Positions 11,901-23,400 are shown, counted from the stretch's first letter. The stretch: 64,000 bases of DNA from Megalonaias nervosa (GCA_016617855.1 JAECUM010093729.1:1-64000); one strand, 5' to 3'. Numbers and translations: made by a program. The notes: generated by a model from the sequence alone, not told the origin.

Positions 11901-12650
11901 ACTCCAGAAAACAAAACAAATTCAAAGAACAGCACTACTTCTTAGAAGGCATTACTTTGGAACACGTTGAAAAGAATGCTGTTGGACGATGATTGTTTCT
12001 TCCACAGTCATGACCGATTTTGCCCAGGACGGAATACTGGGCAGATCCATTCCTCTACTTTCAACTGGTTGATGACAAAAAAGAAAACTCGTGAGACACG
12101 TAGAGGTCGTCCGTGAAGATTTGATCTTGGTGAATTACGAATAAGGGAGAGAGTTTGCAACTCTCGACCGTTTGGAAGTGTCATCATTGCGGCTTATGTT
12201 ACAGCCAGTGCCCGTTTAAAATTGTAGGATATCGAATTTCCTTTGAACCGACAGTTGTGTGTAAATCCATCGCCTTCACAGACATCTCCCAAACATCAAA
12301 GGGGATCGTTCAGGTACATGGACAGGCGAGCACCCAAAAGACACTATCGTCAGTTTTTCTAGCGGTGGTCCCAAAAATTTCGGATACCAATACCGAGACC
12401 GACAGGGAAAAATTCGTACTAAATGCGAAAAGTCAAAGCACTGTCATTCGACTACGATCGAGTCAAATTGTGAACTTTGACGTCCTGATAGAAGCTTTAC
12501 AGTCCGGAGAAAGAAAACAAAAAGATCCAGACGAAATTGTTCGACCAAAGTACCAAATCGTAGGTCAAACTTTAGAAATAGTCAAATTGTCTGCCAGAAA
12601 CGAGTGCAACTTCCGGACCACAACACTTCATTGTAACTACAAACACTAAC
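8926..12650 (+). pseudogene. Polinton protein-primed family-B DNA polymerase, heavily broken
   Basis: The N-terminal region is acidic and Pro/Ser-rich (SEDELSEPEPTPSTSDTGP, about 8985-9045). A Cys-rich segment follows at about 9860-10100 (YCEKCDQGF; a second frame gives CKRTFVSS). The 3'-5' exonuclease begins with FDSECTQD (about 10225-10248), containing the D-x-E catalytic pair. Later exonuclease blocks read SGYDGHFLFKY (about 10479) and PDVRYYDPNG (about 10693-10722), with CQTDVDM near 10803. Polymerase motif A is seen as DVCTLNP (about 11447-11467), with the usual Tyr replaced by Asn. A palm segment AAYVTASARLKL occurs near 12180-12225, and the metal-binding motif C expected just after it is disrupted by an indel around 12241-12256. 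The enzyme would replicate the element's linear DNA by protein priming. At least a dozen stops or frameshifts make it a pseudogene. Start at 8926 is the first plausible ATG. Confidence 0.85.
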
Positions 12651-12658
12651 CTCGAAAG

Positions 12659-13480
12659 ATGAATAATTCCATACAGCAACCGAGTGATGGACCCATTATG
12701 AAATCCAAGTTCAATTCTGAGACCAACACAACTTCACCGATAATGACGAACTCGACACAGGAACCGAATGAGGGTTTTCCATACAGACTTCAATTTCGAT
12801 AATGAATTCGTGTGGGATTCTGTGCTGTGCGACCAGAGTGATACTGTACCCTGCGAAATCAGCAATGCAACACAGCATCGCCGCTCTTCTACTATCGAAT
12901 GCAACGCTGTTCGTATGCCTTACTGCTCCACTAGCGAAAGCGACTCAGCACGACCTATCTGTTTTACTGGTAAAAGTTATGCCATGAGTGAAGCTATCAA
13001 AGGACCGCATCCATGCACTAACAAATCACTCTGGATACTACCACTAGTTCACCAAGTACAAATCAAAGACGAATAGAATTTTCTTGTGGCTTTGGTGACT
13101 TTGAAGTTGATTCTTGATGTTCAAAGGAAATTGACCTAAAGATCTTTGAGGACCTACTCAAAACTCCTTAGCCACAGGGAGAAGGAGATAAAGTATAGTG
13201 TTTCACTTGTGGTATGAGAGTCCAAGATTGAAAGTATGAAGACTCATCTTACCTGAAACATGCCAAATGGTCTCCACACTGTTACTACCTTCCTTTGGTC
13301 GGTCAAAAATAATATGATCCTAATTTAGAAGAGCAAATTCGTACTTTACCACCTGAGTTAAGAGCTTGCATTTACAAAGATCTCGTACAGATTCGAATGA
13401 AACGCAAAGAACAATTACATCCTTTACAACATAAACGTTTTGATCAATGTTACCTGAATGCTATAAGATGGGGTTGACCA
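12659..13480 (+). pseudogene. BIR-domain (IAP-like) gene inside the Polinton
   Basis: The frame at 13187-13310 contains an exact BIR zinc signature: Cys 13199-13201, Cys 13208-13210, 16 codons, His 13259-13261, six codons, Cys 13280-13282 (C-x2-C-x16-H-x6-C). Around it are CFTCGMRVQD, then EDSSYLKHAKWSPHCYYL, both typical of BIR folds. The conserved Trp position after QD is a TGA stop and another stop (TAG) precedes the first Cys, consistent with point decay. An upstream Asn/Thr/Ser-rich leader begins at an ATG 12659 and continues in shifted frames. BIR proteins bind caspases or IAP-binding motifs and inhibit apoptosis; invertebrate DNA viruses carry them. No RING finger was found downstream. 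Position between polymerase and ATPase, same strand and same decay suggest it belonged to the element, not to the host. Confidence 0.75.
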
Positions 13481-13482
13481 TT

Positions 13483-14413
13483 ATGAAAGTGTTCAAATGG
13501 TCAGACGTTGATCAACTACCCGCTACTCATAAGAATTTGCATGCTACGATTTCTACGTTCACGGTCTGAAAACAACACAGAATTCTTTCAGCGGATGAAG
13601 TCTGATAGGATTACAAAGGTCATGTACAATAAATGTCACCTCAAGACAAAGTTTCTTTAAGACATGCAGTTTATGAATTAGTGACTAAATTATGTCCATT
13701 CCATTCTGTTCTGGTAGATACCTTGTATAGAAAGTAAGACTGTTTCCTCAAAACAGAGACTTTCCTGTAAATAAATAGTTTAAAAGCACACATTCAGAAT
13801 CTGCTTTTGGAGTTGAGTGTCAAGAAACAAATGAAACGCACAATCAAATGAGTTCTCGATTTTTAAACTGTTGCTATTTTCAAGACTGATTCTTAAGACT
13901 GACTATCCAAGACACAAAACGTTACGTGAATATGAAACTTACCATGCCACAACTTTGTCCTCAGTGTTTTAGCAAATTCATGGAAGTCAATGATAATGTT
14001 CAAGACTTAATGGATTATCAAGAACAGAATTGCTTCCACCCACAATTCCACTGAATTTTGGACGAGGTATGGCGTGTGTTTTAGAGACCACTTTCTTGGA
14101 TTTTGTTTACTAACAAATTCATTATGTACAATTTATGAGTAGTTCCTGTAAAGAAATGACCCCCAGACTTTATCTTTGCACGAGATGTTCATTATGTTAA
14201 AAGCGTTGCGATTTCTGATCAATATTTCTCAACCTCTGCTGAAGTAAAGATACATCGCAATTTATCGACTCTTTATGCTTACCTTCAAATGTGTTTGTCT
14301 TGTGATATACATCAACAGATTCACGACTGGAAAGATGTACGTGACTGGAAAAACCTCGGCTTTGATGATTTGAAACAAGAAGTGGTTAACTATGCCAAAG
14401 ACCCGTGTGACTG
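13483..14413 (+). pseudogene. Unassigned Polinton ORFs between BIR gene and ATPase
   Basis: Three coding-like stretches lie in the spacing expected for Polinton genes. From ATG 13483 the frame reads KWSDVDQLPATHKNLHA and later MSPQDKVSLRHAVYELV with four stops, to about 13738. From about 13931 a piece reads MPQLCPQCFSKFMEVND and ends in a Cys-His pair, a possible zinc-binding unit. From about 14160 to the stop at 14413 an uninterrupted frame includes HRNLSTLYAYLQMCLSCD and DWKNLGFDDLKQEVV. I recognise no family. They could be one decayed gene or two or three small ones. Confidence 0.4.
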
Positions 14414-14568
14414 ATTAAAGAAAAGACAAGTATGAACATTGTGCGTTTGTTTTCTGAAATCTAAATATGGTTTTTTTTTTTTTAATGGTTACAATTTCTC
14501 AACAAACATTAAATGTTTTTCAATTGTCTTGTGTCGTATCTCAGATCAGAATTCTCAACACCTCAGTT

Positions 14569-15290
14569 ATGGCTGCATCTTCCTCATCCTCTTCTTTTTT
14601 TAAAATGATTGACGAAAGTTAGGTCGCCATCCCTTTAACATGTTGATTGCAGAAACGAGCAGCTTTGTTAAAACCGAATTAGTCAAACTCTTGATTAAAC
14701 ACTAAGCACATTTGTTTGATCGTCCACCACAACATATTAGTGGTGTTACATAGAGTTGCTATCCGCTAACATATTGCTTCAAGAACGTCATGGAAAATCA
14801 TTTCGTTAGTAAAAGGCATTCCTTGGGAAGATGTTGGGATCGTGTCTGACTTTAATCAAACACATCTCGTCATCTTCAATGACATTTGAGGACAAAACAA
14901 GTAAGAAATTAAACCTTTGCACGAAAATATACTTGTAATGGTAATACTTGTAACATTTAACATTGCATAGAATTTATTTCAAAAGAGTAAAACACGTCTT
15001 ACCGTCAATCTCAATGCCCATGCTGAATTACGAGTATGACGATGCCACTCAAACACATCATGCATATTTACTCATGGATTTAAAAATGACCACTCCCGAT
15101 TAATTTGTATTTCTTGAAAATAAGCTTAACCACTGGTATCAAAAAAGAGGTCCTGTCATTTACACTTCTCATTTGGCGACTATCAGAATAAAAGAACTAT
15201 AAAAACATCCTACACTTCGTTTCTTTAAAACAGTATTCAAAATAATCTCATTTCAATATTATCCTCCTACCAATTGGTTCGTACAATGTA
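14569..15290 (+). pseudogene. Polinton FtsK/HerA-type packaging ATPase, broken
   Basis: An ATG at 14569 starts a Ser-rich leader (MAASSSSSSFFKM). After a frameshift the sequence NMLIAETSSFVKTELVKLL (14637 onward) occupies the Walker A position, with both P-loop glycines replaced (codons 14649-14675 read AETSSFVKT). Further on, GIPWEDVG and then THLVIFNDI (about 14857-14883) fit the Walker B strand, whose first acidic residue is Asn. The C-terminal part continues to about 15290 through several stops, including a stretch reading THHAYLLMDLKMTTPD. The family pumps DNA into virus-like capsids and is a standard Polinton gene. Both nucleotide-binding motifs are mutated in addition to the nonsense changes. 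Confidence 0.7.
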
Positions 15291-15310
15291 TAGTATCAGT
15301 GGCGAAATAA

Positions 15311-17225
15311 ATGCGCCAGTCTGTGCATATTTTTAGAAGCCAGTCTCAAAGGCGTGTTACGATAGTTTACTTTCACAGCACGTCAGTTAATTTAAGGGAA
15401 CATTCACAAATACCATTAAATCAAACGCGTTTTGGAAACAAAGTTACTTTGTCTAAAATGACGGATCCAAGAATCGATACTCAAACCTTAAAAAAGAAAT
15501 CATTTTGAAGTGGTGGAAGTGGATCTTTAGAAGGTGTATTTATTTATTCCCTTTCAAGATGGAATGCTGATGTCAAAGCTAAAACAACAAAAGAGCAAAT
15601 CCCCCAAAAGACGGCAGCAGACCCAAAAGAAAAGTGTGAGTTGTACCGCAATCTGACAGAAGAAAAAGAATAGTCTCAAGAAACAAACATCTCCTGCCTG
15701 CAAGAGAGATACTGCAGCTAGGGCGCGTATATACTCCAAAAAAACCACTCCGATCGGTGACGTTATCTTCTCCTGCCACGTCTTATTCTCCGTTCACGAT
15801 TATTCCAGCCAAACCTAATATAACACCGTGTTTCCTAATTTGATGAAGAAAAAAAATGGAAACAAAGGAACTTATCTTTCTTTGGTGGCAGCTACGCGAC
15901 GTCTTCGTTTTTAGGTATTACTGTTGCAGCTGAAAAGGTGGTCTCGCCTAAGACAGACGTACAAGAGAGAACAGGTAAGTTGCAAAGTCTATTGGATTTA
16001 TCATGAACTGCCACTATTTTCTCCATTGACAAAACATCATCTTCGAGTGCTGCCCTTAATTAAACAAATAAGAAGTGCCCAAGACATTTAGCGACGAATT
16101 CCAGTATTAAAAGAAGTGTGTGATAGATTCACTTTAGTGTTATGTTCCTGAAACAAAATTGTGGCCGGGAAAAACTGCAAATCACACTCCTGATCGTCCC
16201 AAGACACAACTTTCCTCCAAAACAGGGAATAGGGACTCTCTCCTCGTTTAGCTAAACACTGGGATGTTTTGTCGTTCCTGAAACAATCCAGTCCTCCGAT
16301 GCAAAATCAACTCATTCAAAAACCACCTAAATAAGTTATTGTTACCGTTTGTGAATGCTATTTTGAACGGAACGGTACCTGTGTCCGAAATACAGAAGGT
16401 AAACATCGGAACATTTTTCGCCGAATGGTGAAAAGAAAATACCCATCAGTCAAAAGAATAAAAAAATGCTGGTTCAATGAGGAGAATTTTTACCGATGCT
16501 CATAGGACCCATATTAAAAGTTACTGTTCCTTGTTAGGACCGATTGTGGGACCATATGAGATAAGGAAGAGGAAAAAGAAGACAAAAATGACACCCTATT
16601 ATTAAAATCATCACACTAGTACCATTAAATATTCCGGAAGACGAACACTCACCTAAGTTCCATACAAACAATAGATGCAGCTCTATTGTTGGTGCGAACA
16701 ACGGATATCTAATTTACCTCCTAATGCTAATATCATCGAGACTTCGCAGTTACAATAAGAATAAGTCGTTGATGGATCGAATCAAGTTTTCAGAAACGAA
16801 AAACTTGCAACAGTATCGACAGGTATTGTAACGTCTTCAGCTCTTTCACCGAAACGTTTTTGACGAAACACCTAAATTTATTCCGAAAAATTTCAAGACG
16901 ATCACGAAAAGTGACCCAAAGCCACCAAGACAGACACAGTCACAATATGTAAGAAAGAGAGACACATGAGAAGTGTTTTAAACTTCACCTGGTCAAATAC
17001 CAAGTCAAATTGCAACTTCCTTGTTTACACCCTCCTGTACTCCCATGACCAGAAGAAATGAAAGCTTGGGTAAAAAATGGTGTTTATATCTTCTTCAGGA
17101 GAAGAAAAGAAGAAAGAAGGGAAAGCAGAAGTGAAATAAGACATCAATAAAAAAGTCACCATCCACAACCGAATCCTATTCCTGTTGCTTGTCGAAAGCC
17201 TTATGCCTCGTCCAAACCAATACCG
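15311..17225 (+). pseudogene. Unassigned Polinton region before the integrase
   Basis: The first segment, 15311-15508, is open for 65 codons from an ATG and ends KMTDPRIDTQTLKKKSF; the same frame goes on past a stop into SGGSGSLEGVFIYSLSRW and a basic, Lys/Glu-rich part up to about 15750. A later piece at about 16770-16960 reads DRIKFSETKNLQQYRQVL and then KNFKTITKSDPKPPRQTQSQ, a basic Pro/Gln-rich style. No family recognised. The adenovirus-type protease of Polintons might have been here but no Cys/His/Asp pattern convinced me. Decay matches the neighbours. Confidence 0.35.
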
Positions 17226-17229
17226 CACG

Positions 17230-18205
17230 AATTTAAGAGTAGTATAGAACAGAGTGTGACTTAGTGAAGAGCAAAAACATAAAACCCAATCGTGAAGACA
17301 CTTTTAGCATTTACTACTATTCTACAAATACTGCTTGTTACGAAGAAGCTCAAATATTGTAGCGTGCTGCTTAAACCGAACTTAAATGTGTACGTTTATC
17401 CGATGTGCGGTGATAGATATATTAACAATCGACATACACGTTACACAAACCCATTTGACGAAAATTTCCAGAAGTCAGCCTAAAGCGGGTGGCATAGATC
17501 ATCAATGGCAAGCATATTTAGCAGATTTGTCTCTCATTTGGCAGAATACAATCGTAGCTACAAATATTGGTTTTGTGATATCGACGTGTTTTCAAAATCA
17601 ACTTGGGTGATTCCATGGTCTACTAAAACAAGTTCAGAGTTAGTACGAGGTGTAAACTGGATTTAAAACAAAACAGTCGTGACCGTCTCCGAATGCAAAC
17701 AGACAAAAGTACAGAATTTCTGAACCAAACTTTCAAAAAGAATTGAAAAATAGACATTATTTTTTTCACCACAGAAAATCCTGAGACGAAATCCAGTGTT
17801 GTGGAACGTTTTCAAAGAACTTTGAGAGAACGTAGTTAAAGATATCTTACACGTCAACACAGTGTCAATTACATCGACGTGTTACCATGTCTTGTCAAGG
17901 TTTACAATCAGTTATGCCCTCGTTGCCTCCAATGTGCACCGGAGAAAGCGGCCCAACATAAGGAAGTGATGGTGTTTGATCTATTGTTTGGAACGTCACT
18001 TACCATCCCGAAGAAATAAATGTTATAGACTGGAGATTGGGTTCGTATTTGAAAAAGCAAACGCATTTTTGAGAAAGGTTATTTACCTAACTGGACAACC
18101 AGATTGTTTCGAGTCACTGGAAAAGCACGTGGACCTGATCCTCCCGAGTATAAGTTGGAAGACATCAACGTGGAGGTGTTAGAAAGGAACATTTTATTTG
18201 CATGA
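17230..18205 (+). pseudogene. Polinton retroviral-type integrase (DDE), broken
   Basis: The catalytic core begins at about 17491 with GIDHQWQAYLADLS, matching the block around the first catalytic Asp. After a frameshift comes CDIDVFSKSTWVIP (about 17575-17616), carrying the second Asp, then TKTSSELVRG. A further frame gives QTDKSTEFLNQTFKK (about 17699-17743), and the third acidic residue sits in VVERFQRTLRE (Glu codon 17804-17806). The C-terminal tail GPDPPEYKLEDINVEVL (about 18129-18180) resembles the chromo-like/SH3-like end of this integrase family and finishes at a TGA near 18205. Function would be insertion of the element's termini into host DNA, making 6-bp duplications. Upstream, THLTKISRSQPK precedes the core as in the family's zinc-binding linker, but its Cys/His set is not clear. 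Confidence 0.85.
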
Positions 18206-18364
18206 ATTACGAATGACCAAACAAAGAAGATGTGTACAATATCGAAAGCATTCTCAATAGATGAACACGTAAAATTGGCAAATGCCGACTCGAAGAAGTG
18301 AAAGTGCGGCGTTGAATCTTGAGTTGCCACAGGTCATTGACTATATAAAGAAGACCTAACCAAC

Positions 18365-18722
18365 ATGCTGTTAAACATAGCACCATTCCCTCCTTCTCAT
18401 TGTTCCTCTCTTCAAGAATTACAAAACAACCTCTGTTTGTGTGGCATTGAGAAAATATGTCGTCGCAGCAGAGATTGCCAATATGAGTTTCAAATAAGAA
18501 GACAAAAAAATTGTGAACAATTTTACTCATCAGTTGTATTGACTATCTTCTTCCCAATCTTTCCTTGAAATATCCTACGGGAAGTAACAACTACGGTAGC
18601 CTTGCGACCAACGCCAGTCACCATTCTTTCAGTCATAATATCAGCTATCCTCGTTTGGAACATTTGGAAAATCATTTTCCTATAACAATAGGTGACTCCT
18701 CGGAAACTAAAACAAACGAACT
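18365..18722 (+). other. Gap between integrase and structural ORFs
   Basis: Short coding-like pieces only. One 67-codon frame opens at 18365 but its translation resembles no family. I assign no gene. Confidence 0.3.
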
Positions 18723-19440
18723 ATGAATAACCAATATTATTTAATGTTACCGAGTGACATTTCTAGGGATGTATTTCCCAACAATACTTTATATTGCTTC
18801 ACGACCAAGTCACCTCAAACCATACAATTGCATCAAGAATCTCATTGGAAAGTGGCTTTGGTAGAACTCTTTTATCCCTGAATATGAACGAAGGTCAAAA
18901 TGCTTTTATCGTCGATATCCTGAACGAACAACGTTCAGGAACAGTGGGACCAAAATTAATAAATTTAAACAAGCATCACTCGTCTATCCTCAGTTTAATA
19001 CATATGCCAGGAGAATCTCTATTAAGTATTATTTTAATGCTTAATATCTGGTTAAAACAATAGAGACCATTTTTAAACGATTAGTTTGACAAAGATCTGG
19101 AGATTCCTCGTAAAAGTGTACTGATCGAGTATGTTTAAATTGTTCATCGTCATAATATGCATTTTTTGCTGACGGTAGAATAATGTCCATTGCTTTTTTC
19201 TTGGGTTGTTTTCTATTTTGGGCGGACACACTGCTCAGGATCCTCTGAAAGACGTTTACAACAATAATCGATTCTGCAAGTAGTTTGTTTACCCTGTGAA
19301 ACTAAACGAAGAACTCAATTTATTGTTTGTGTACTCGGATATGGTCAAGCAAAACGTCGTGGGAAACACAACTGCTCTCTTATTTAGAGTCAGTCCTTTC
19401 AGATTCTACAATCGTTGATTAAGAGGAAGGTTGAAATATC
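18723..19440 (+). pseudogene. Polinton structural-type ORF, N-terminal LPSD protein
   Basis: The ATG at 18723 opens 52 codons (MNNQYYLMLPSDISRDVFPN and onward to HWKVALVELFYP) and stops at 18879-18881. One frame over, the reading continues as LNMNEGQNAFIVDIL. A later piece, NEELNLLFVYSDMVKQNVVG (about 19309-19368), followed by LLFRVSPF, belongs to the same protein. An N-terminal FYxxLPS-type block with a membrane-like or beta-rich core is recurrent in animal Polinton ORFs lying near the integrase and capsid genes; I treat it as a structural or capsid-associated protein without assigning an exact role. At least two frameshifts break it. Confidence 0.5.
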
Positions 19441-19499
19441 TATCACGTTCACCATGAATTTGTACATCCTCATTCTCTTTCTGTCAGTAAATCATATTT

Positions 19500-20030
19500 T
19501 GACATAGTCAACATTAGTATAAAAGGAACTCTTGAACACAGTATTTTATTCTCAAAAGGAAACGTTACCGCGAAACTACATCTTCGCCTTGAAAGTTATG
19601 GGAAAAAATACAACAAACAATCATGTAACCTGTGTACGTATGAGTTTGCTTGACAACGAGAATATGGTTTAGCAGATATGTTAAAATTAGGTTTTCGTAC
19701 GAAATCACCCATATTAAAACCGACGGTGACTCGAGGAGTGCATGCTTTGAGAGATGAAGCCTTGAAGCAGGAAAAAGAAATTGTTCAAAACGTCCTCGCT
19801 CACAAAGTTGAAAAAGACGCCTTCATGAGAACAAAATGTGTAGCATCAAACTGGAAAAGACCTTTCGGATCGCGAGACACCACTATAAATTCCCTTCAAA
19901 CTTCTGGCTAAATACATTACTACTTCTACGCTATAAAACCGGTTACACATCTCATAACAAGTTCAAAAAAGAATACTTAAAGAATAATAACATGAGCTGT
20001 CAGAGAATAGGACGTTCTGATTACTAGTTG
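19500..20030 (+). pseudogene. Small basic Polinton ORF(s) before the capsid gene
   Basis: One frame (about 19500-19650) reads ISIKGTLEHSILFSKGNVT, and then a 77-codon ORF at 19678-19911 starts MLKLGFRTKSPILKPTVTRG and is rich in Lys/Arg. The latter resembles, in size, position and a Gly/Pro/basic start, the small minor-protein genes that precede the major capsid gene in Polintons, but no specific match can be claimed. The overlapping 19836 frame is probably a frameshifted continuation. Confidence 0.35.
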
Positions 20031-20047
20031 ACAAAAAAGAAAAAGAA

Positions 20048-20435
20048 ATGATGCACCGAGATTCTTATCAATGTTCCAAGTCAGACCTCGATCTATTGGC
20101 CATGCCACCCATGATAATAACAATGCGAGAATCTCAATGCGTAGAATTCCGTCCTGTTTTGTCTTTGACTGCCTCAGCCCCAATCGAATTTGAAATCAAG
20201 GGACAAACCGAAGATAACATCGATCTGAATAGCAGACACTTGTACCTGAAAATCAAAGTGCTCAAAGTTGACGAACCCAATCAAGGCGCCAATGGCAAAG
20301 TAGTTCTCGTCAACAATTTCATGTATTCGTTGCTCAGCGAAGAGGATTTGTACTAGAGTAACAAACTTGTCAGCAGCAGCAGGGATAACTACCATTACCG
20401 AGCGCCCCTGGTTAAACTTTTGACGTACGGATAAC
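20048..20435 (+). pseudogene. Polinton capsid-type protein, N-terminal part only
   Basis: From ATG 20048 the frame is open for 102 codons. Recognisable blocks are KSDLDLLAMPP, then RPVLSLTASAPIEFEIKGQ, then DNIDLNSRHLYLKIKVLK, and VNNFMYSLLSE, which match the conserved start of the F54H12.2-like proteins of animal Polintons, regarded as the jelly-roll capsid family. A TAG at 20354-20356 interrupts it and the frame goes on as SNKLVSSSRDNYHYRAPLVK to about 20430, after which similarity ends. The family protein is several hundred residues long, so most of the gene is absent. This marks the truncation of the element. Confidence 0.7.
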
Positions 20436-20470
20436 AAGCCAAGAACACACATCTGGATAAAATTGATTTT

Positions 20471-23400
20471 GTTCTTTCTTAACGTTAATGGAAAGAGATT
20501 TTTATCAATAAATGTTACTGACACAATTTTGTTGTTTACTTTACTAATGTCTGAACTTTATTAGCTTTTAAATGCATTTTAGAGAACGATATGTAAGTAA
20601 TTGAGATGAACTCGATTCTGTTTATAAAAATATATAATATTTCATCACGTTTAAACTTTGATTGTGAAGCAATTATAGTGGACAGCATTTGTTGTGATTA
20701 CCCGTAGAGAGATGGGCACTCGGCTGATGACGCCTGTGGAAAGCATTTTCACCAAATATATATCTACATTTTATCAGTTCCTAGAGAATAGAAATATATC
20801 AAATTATATCTTACGTCTGCACGCGTGGAAACGAAAACAAGACAGTTCAGACTTAAAAACCGACTAACTCATAATTATCTAGCCATTGCAAAAAGTATTA
20901 CATAAAAAATTGGAAGAACGAGTGATAAATTAAAAGCAAAAGCATCTTAAAAACTATACTGCAAAAGGTCTACCTGTCTGTGAACATTTATTACTGTCAA
21001 AAAAGAGATGCACAGTACTAAACGAATAATGCATGAAGTTAATAATAAACAATATTTGAATTGTCCGCAATAGAAATAGTTCTGAGACTATAAATAGAAC
21101 GCACTAACAATGGCAAAAAAATTGTCAATGAACGTTGTTTTTGGCTGGGGCCTATCGATGTTGTTACAGTCAGATCATATGAAAACATAAGTTCGGGGAA
21201 GCGGTGAACGTGTCTAACCTGTGTTGAGGCTGTGGGTGAACTCGAGTTCAGTGAGTAGTAATGGGGCCTGAATCATAGGGGCTAGGCTCGTAGTTGGTAA
21301 TCTCTGCGCAAGTCATCCGAGATACTTTAAGACCAGGCCATGCAGGAAGAAATCTGATTGGTTATTGTTCCTGAAATATCACGCACTGATAATATTGATG
21401 TTTCCCGCGATATATCCTTGAAGATGATGCGAAAGTAACTAGAGAGTTTGTCCTGTAGGATAGGAATGACACGGGGCTTCATTGTTCTATATTCTCCGCC
21501 AATCATTATGGAAAGATTTTGATGAGGCACAAATTTCCCACCAATTACGACGATATGGTTTGTGTGGGGAATATGTCCTTTTATAGATTGATGATGAAAA
21601 TTATGTTCCCTCTCGCTACAATTCCAAGAAAGTGTGAGGAAACTCCCCAGACCTAACAGGAGAGAGTTTTGTGACAGCATATTGACCTTCTTTCGTCATT
21701 ATGATCGTTGTGCAGGAGTTCATATAAAAGTATGAGACAATAATTTTTAAAAATAATTATCGTAGGTCATGAACTTGGGATTGAAATACTTTTAAAAAAC
21801 AAATTTTAATGCCATAATCACAAATAATAATGAAAATTTACAAAATATCAATTCGTAGCCTTACTTTATTTTTGTCATTATCAGACAAATCTTTTTAACA
21901 AATACATAACATTCAGTTGCACAGTATATTTTTAGAATTTCGCAAATATAAAATTAGATGATGGCTACAATGTTTTCTGATACTTGTGATTTTTATACTG
22001 ACATTGCCTACGAAAGAAAACTTAAAATCTACAAAGGGCAACAGGTAAAATCTATGATTTACAACGAATAAGATAATTTTATATATGTAACGTAGAGGAG
22101 AGAATTCTCAAGACTGCAGACACAGATACATTTCGGCCTGCTTCCGAATCTCAACTAGAGATCCTTGTCCGAAATGAGCTGAACTTCACCGAAAACGGAC
22201 ATAGCGATGGGGTGACTACTGAAACCTTGGTACCAGATGATATACTATTATTCGACACATTTCTAAGCCTAGTAAAATGGTACCTTATGCAGAGAAAGAA
22301 CTCGTGCTTCTCTTTGCGTTGCATATTTAATGTTACCTCTGTTGGATTGATATAAAGCAAGACTAGCATGGAGAAAGGGGACAGTTGCCTCATTTATCTC
22401 ATATGTTTGCACTGAAAGCAACACTATGTTGTATTTAACCAATATGTAACTTCTACTTGATCAAAATAGCAAAATCATCGTTACACATTGATAACAGTAT
22501 AATCTAATGTTTTTACACATAAATAACGTAACGCGCCGATGTGAAGCGGCCAATGGTTCCTTTTCCCTTTCAGAGAGGTGGCACATCTCTCAAACCAGCA
22601 CAGGTCACTATCCACATCGTCTTAGGCCTAATGAATGAAGAGGGGGAGGGGTAAGAACGAAAGTCGCAGTAAAAAGAATACACAAACGAAAACTGATTTT
22701 TGAATTTATAGTTACTCAACGTTCTCTTCACACTTAACTTCGTCATGAAATATATAGTGTTATTTCACAGAAGTTATGAAAACAAATTACGTAAGTATTC
22801 AATATCATTTTAAAGCTGCAGATCAACATATAGCATCCCATACACTGCTCCATTTGGAACGTAAGTAGATCGAGCCAAGATGGATGAATAAAAAGACAAA
22901 GGCCAGATGCCAAACAAACTATTTGCTTGAAATAGAAAAAAAGAAAACCCACTAGAACAAAATTCTACTGTTCCATATCCAAGTCTGCCAATGAAGGTTT
23001 ATGTTTGTGAAATAAGTCAATAGCAACCGACCTCAACAACATCATAACCGTTTTCTGACACCCGCTACAATCCAAACACAAACTAACTGACTGCATAAAC
23101 ATATTTTAGTGTCACTGAAAATGCAGATGTCTCCAGCTTGGAAATAAATATGTGGGTCAAATAAGACTAATACCGTGTACAGAAATATCATATTTACATT
23201 TGAAAAGTTGCTTGTGCATTCACTATTCAGCTCCGAGGTTGTGGCAATTGTCGTTATCAAATAATAGATCGCATAAAATGTCATACTCCCATATTAGTAT
23301 TAGACGGCAAACAAAATAATATTCCCTATGTGGGCACTATTTATTTCGTTCTCCACACAGGCGAATCCTCGATCATTTGCAAACGTAAGCTACCAGCCCA

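Larger units (their letters stand above)
7640..20470 (+). mobile_element. Polinton/Maverick relic, 3'-truncated
   Basis: Three hallmark Polinton genes occur in one orientation with consistent spacing: family-B DNA polymerase, FtsK/HerA-like ATPase and retroviral-type integrase, with structural-type ORFs after them. All are riddled with stops and single-base indels at similar density, as expected for one old insertion. Extra genes are a BIR-domain ORF and a minus-strand double zinc-knuckle ORF. The adenovirus-type cysteine protease usual in the family was not recognised. The capsid-type ORF ends after about 125 codons, so the right end is missing. No long terminal inverted repeat or 6-bp target duplication was found, and both boundaries are approximate. 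Polintons are virus-like self-synthesising transposons; this copy cannot be active. Confidence 0.85.

Noticed and set aside
23361..23384. Possible 24-bp microexon on the plus strand
   Set aside because: Splice-like signals alone; no neighbouring exon to join.
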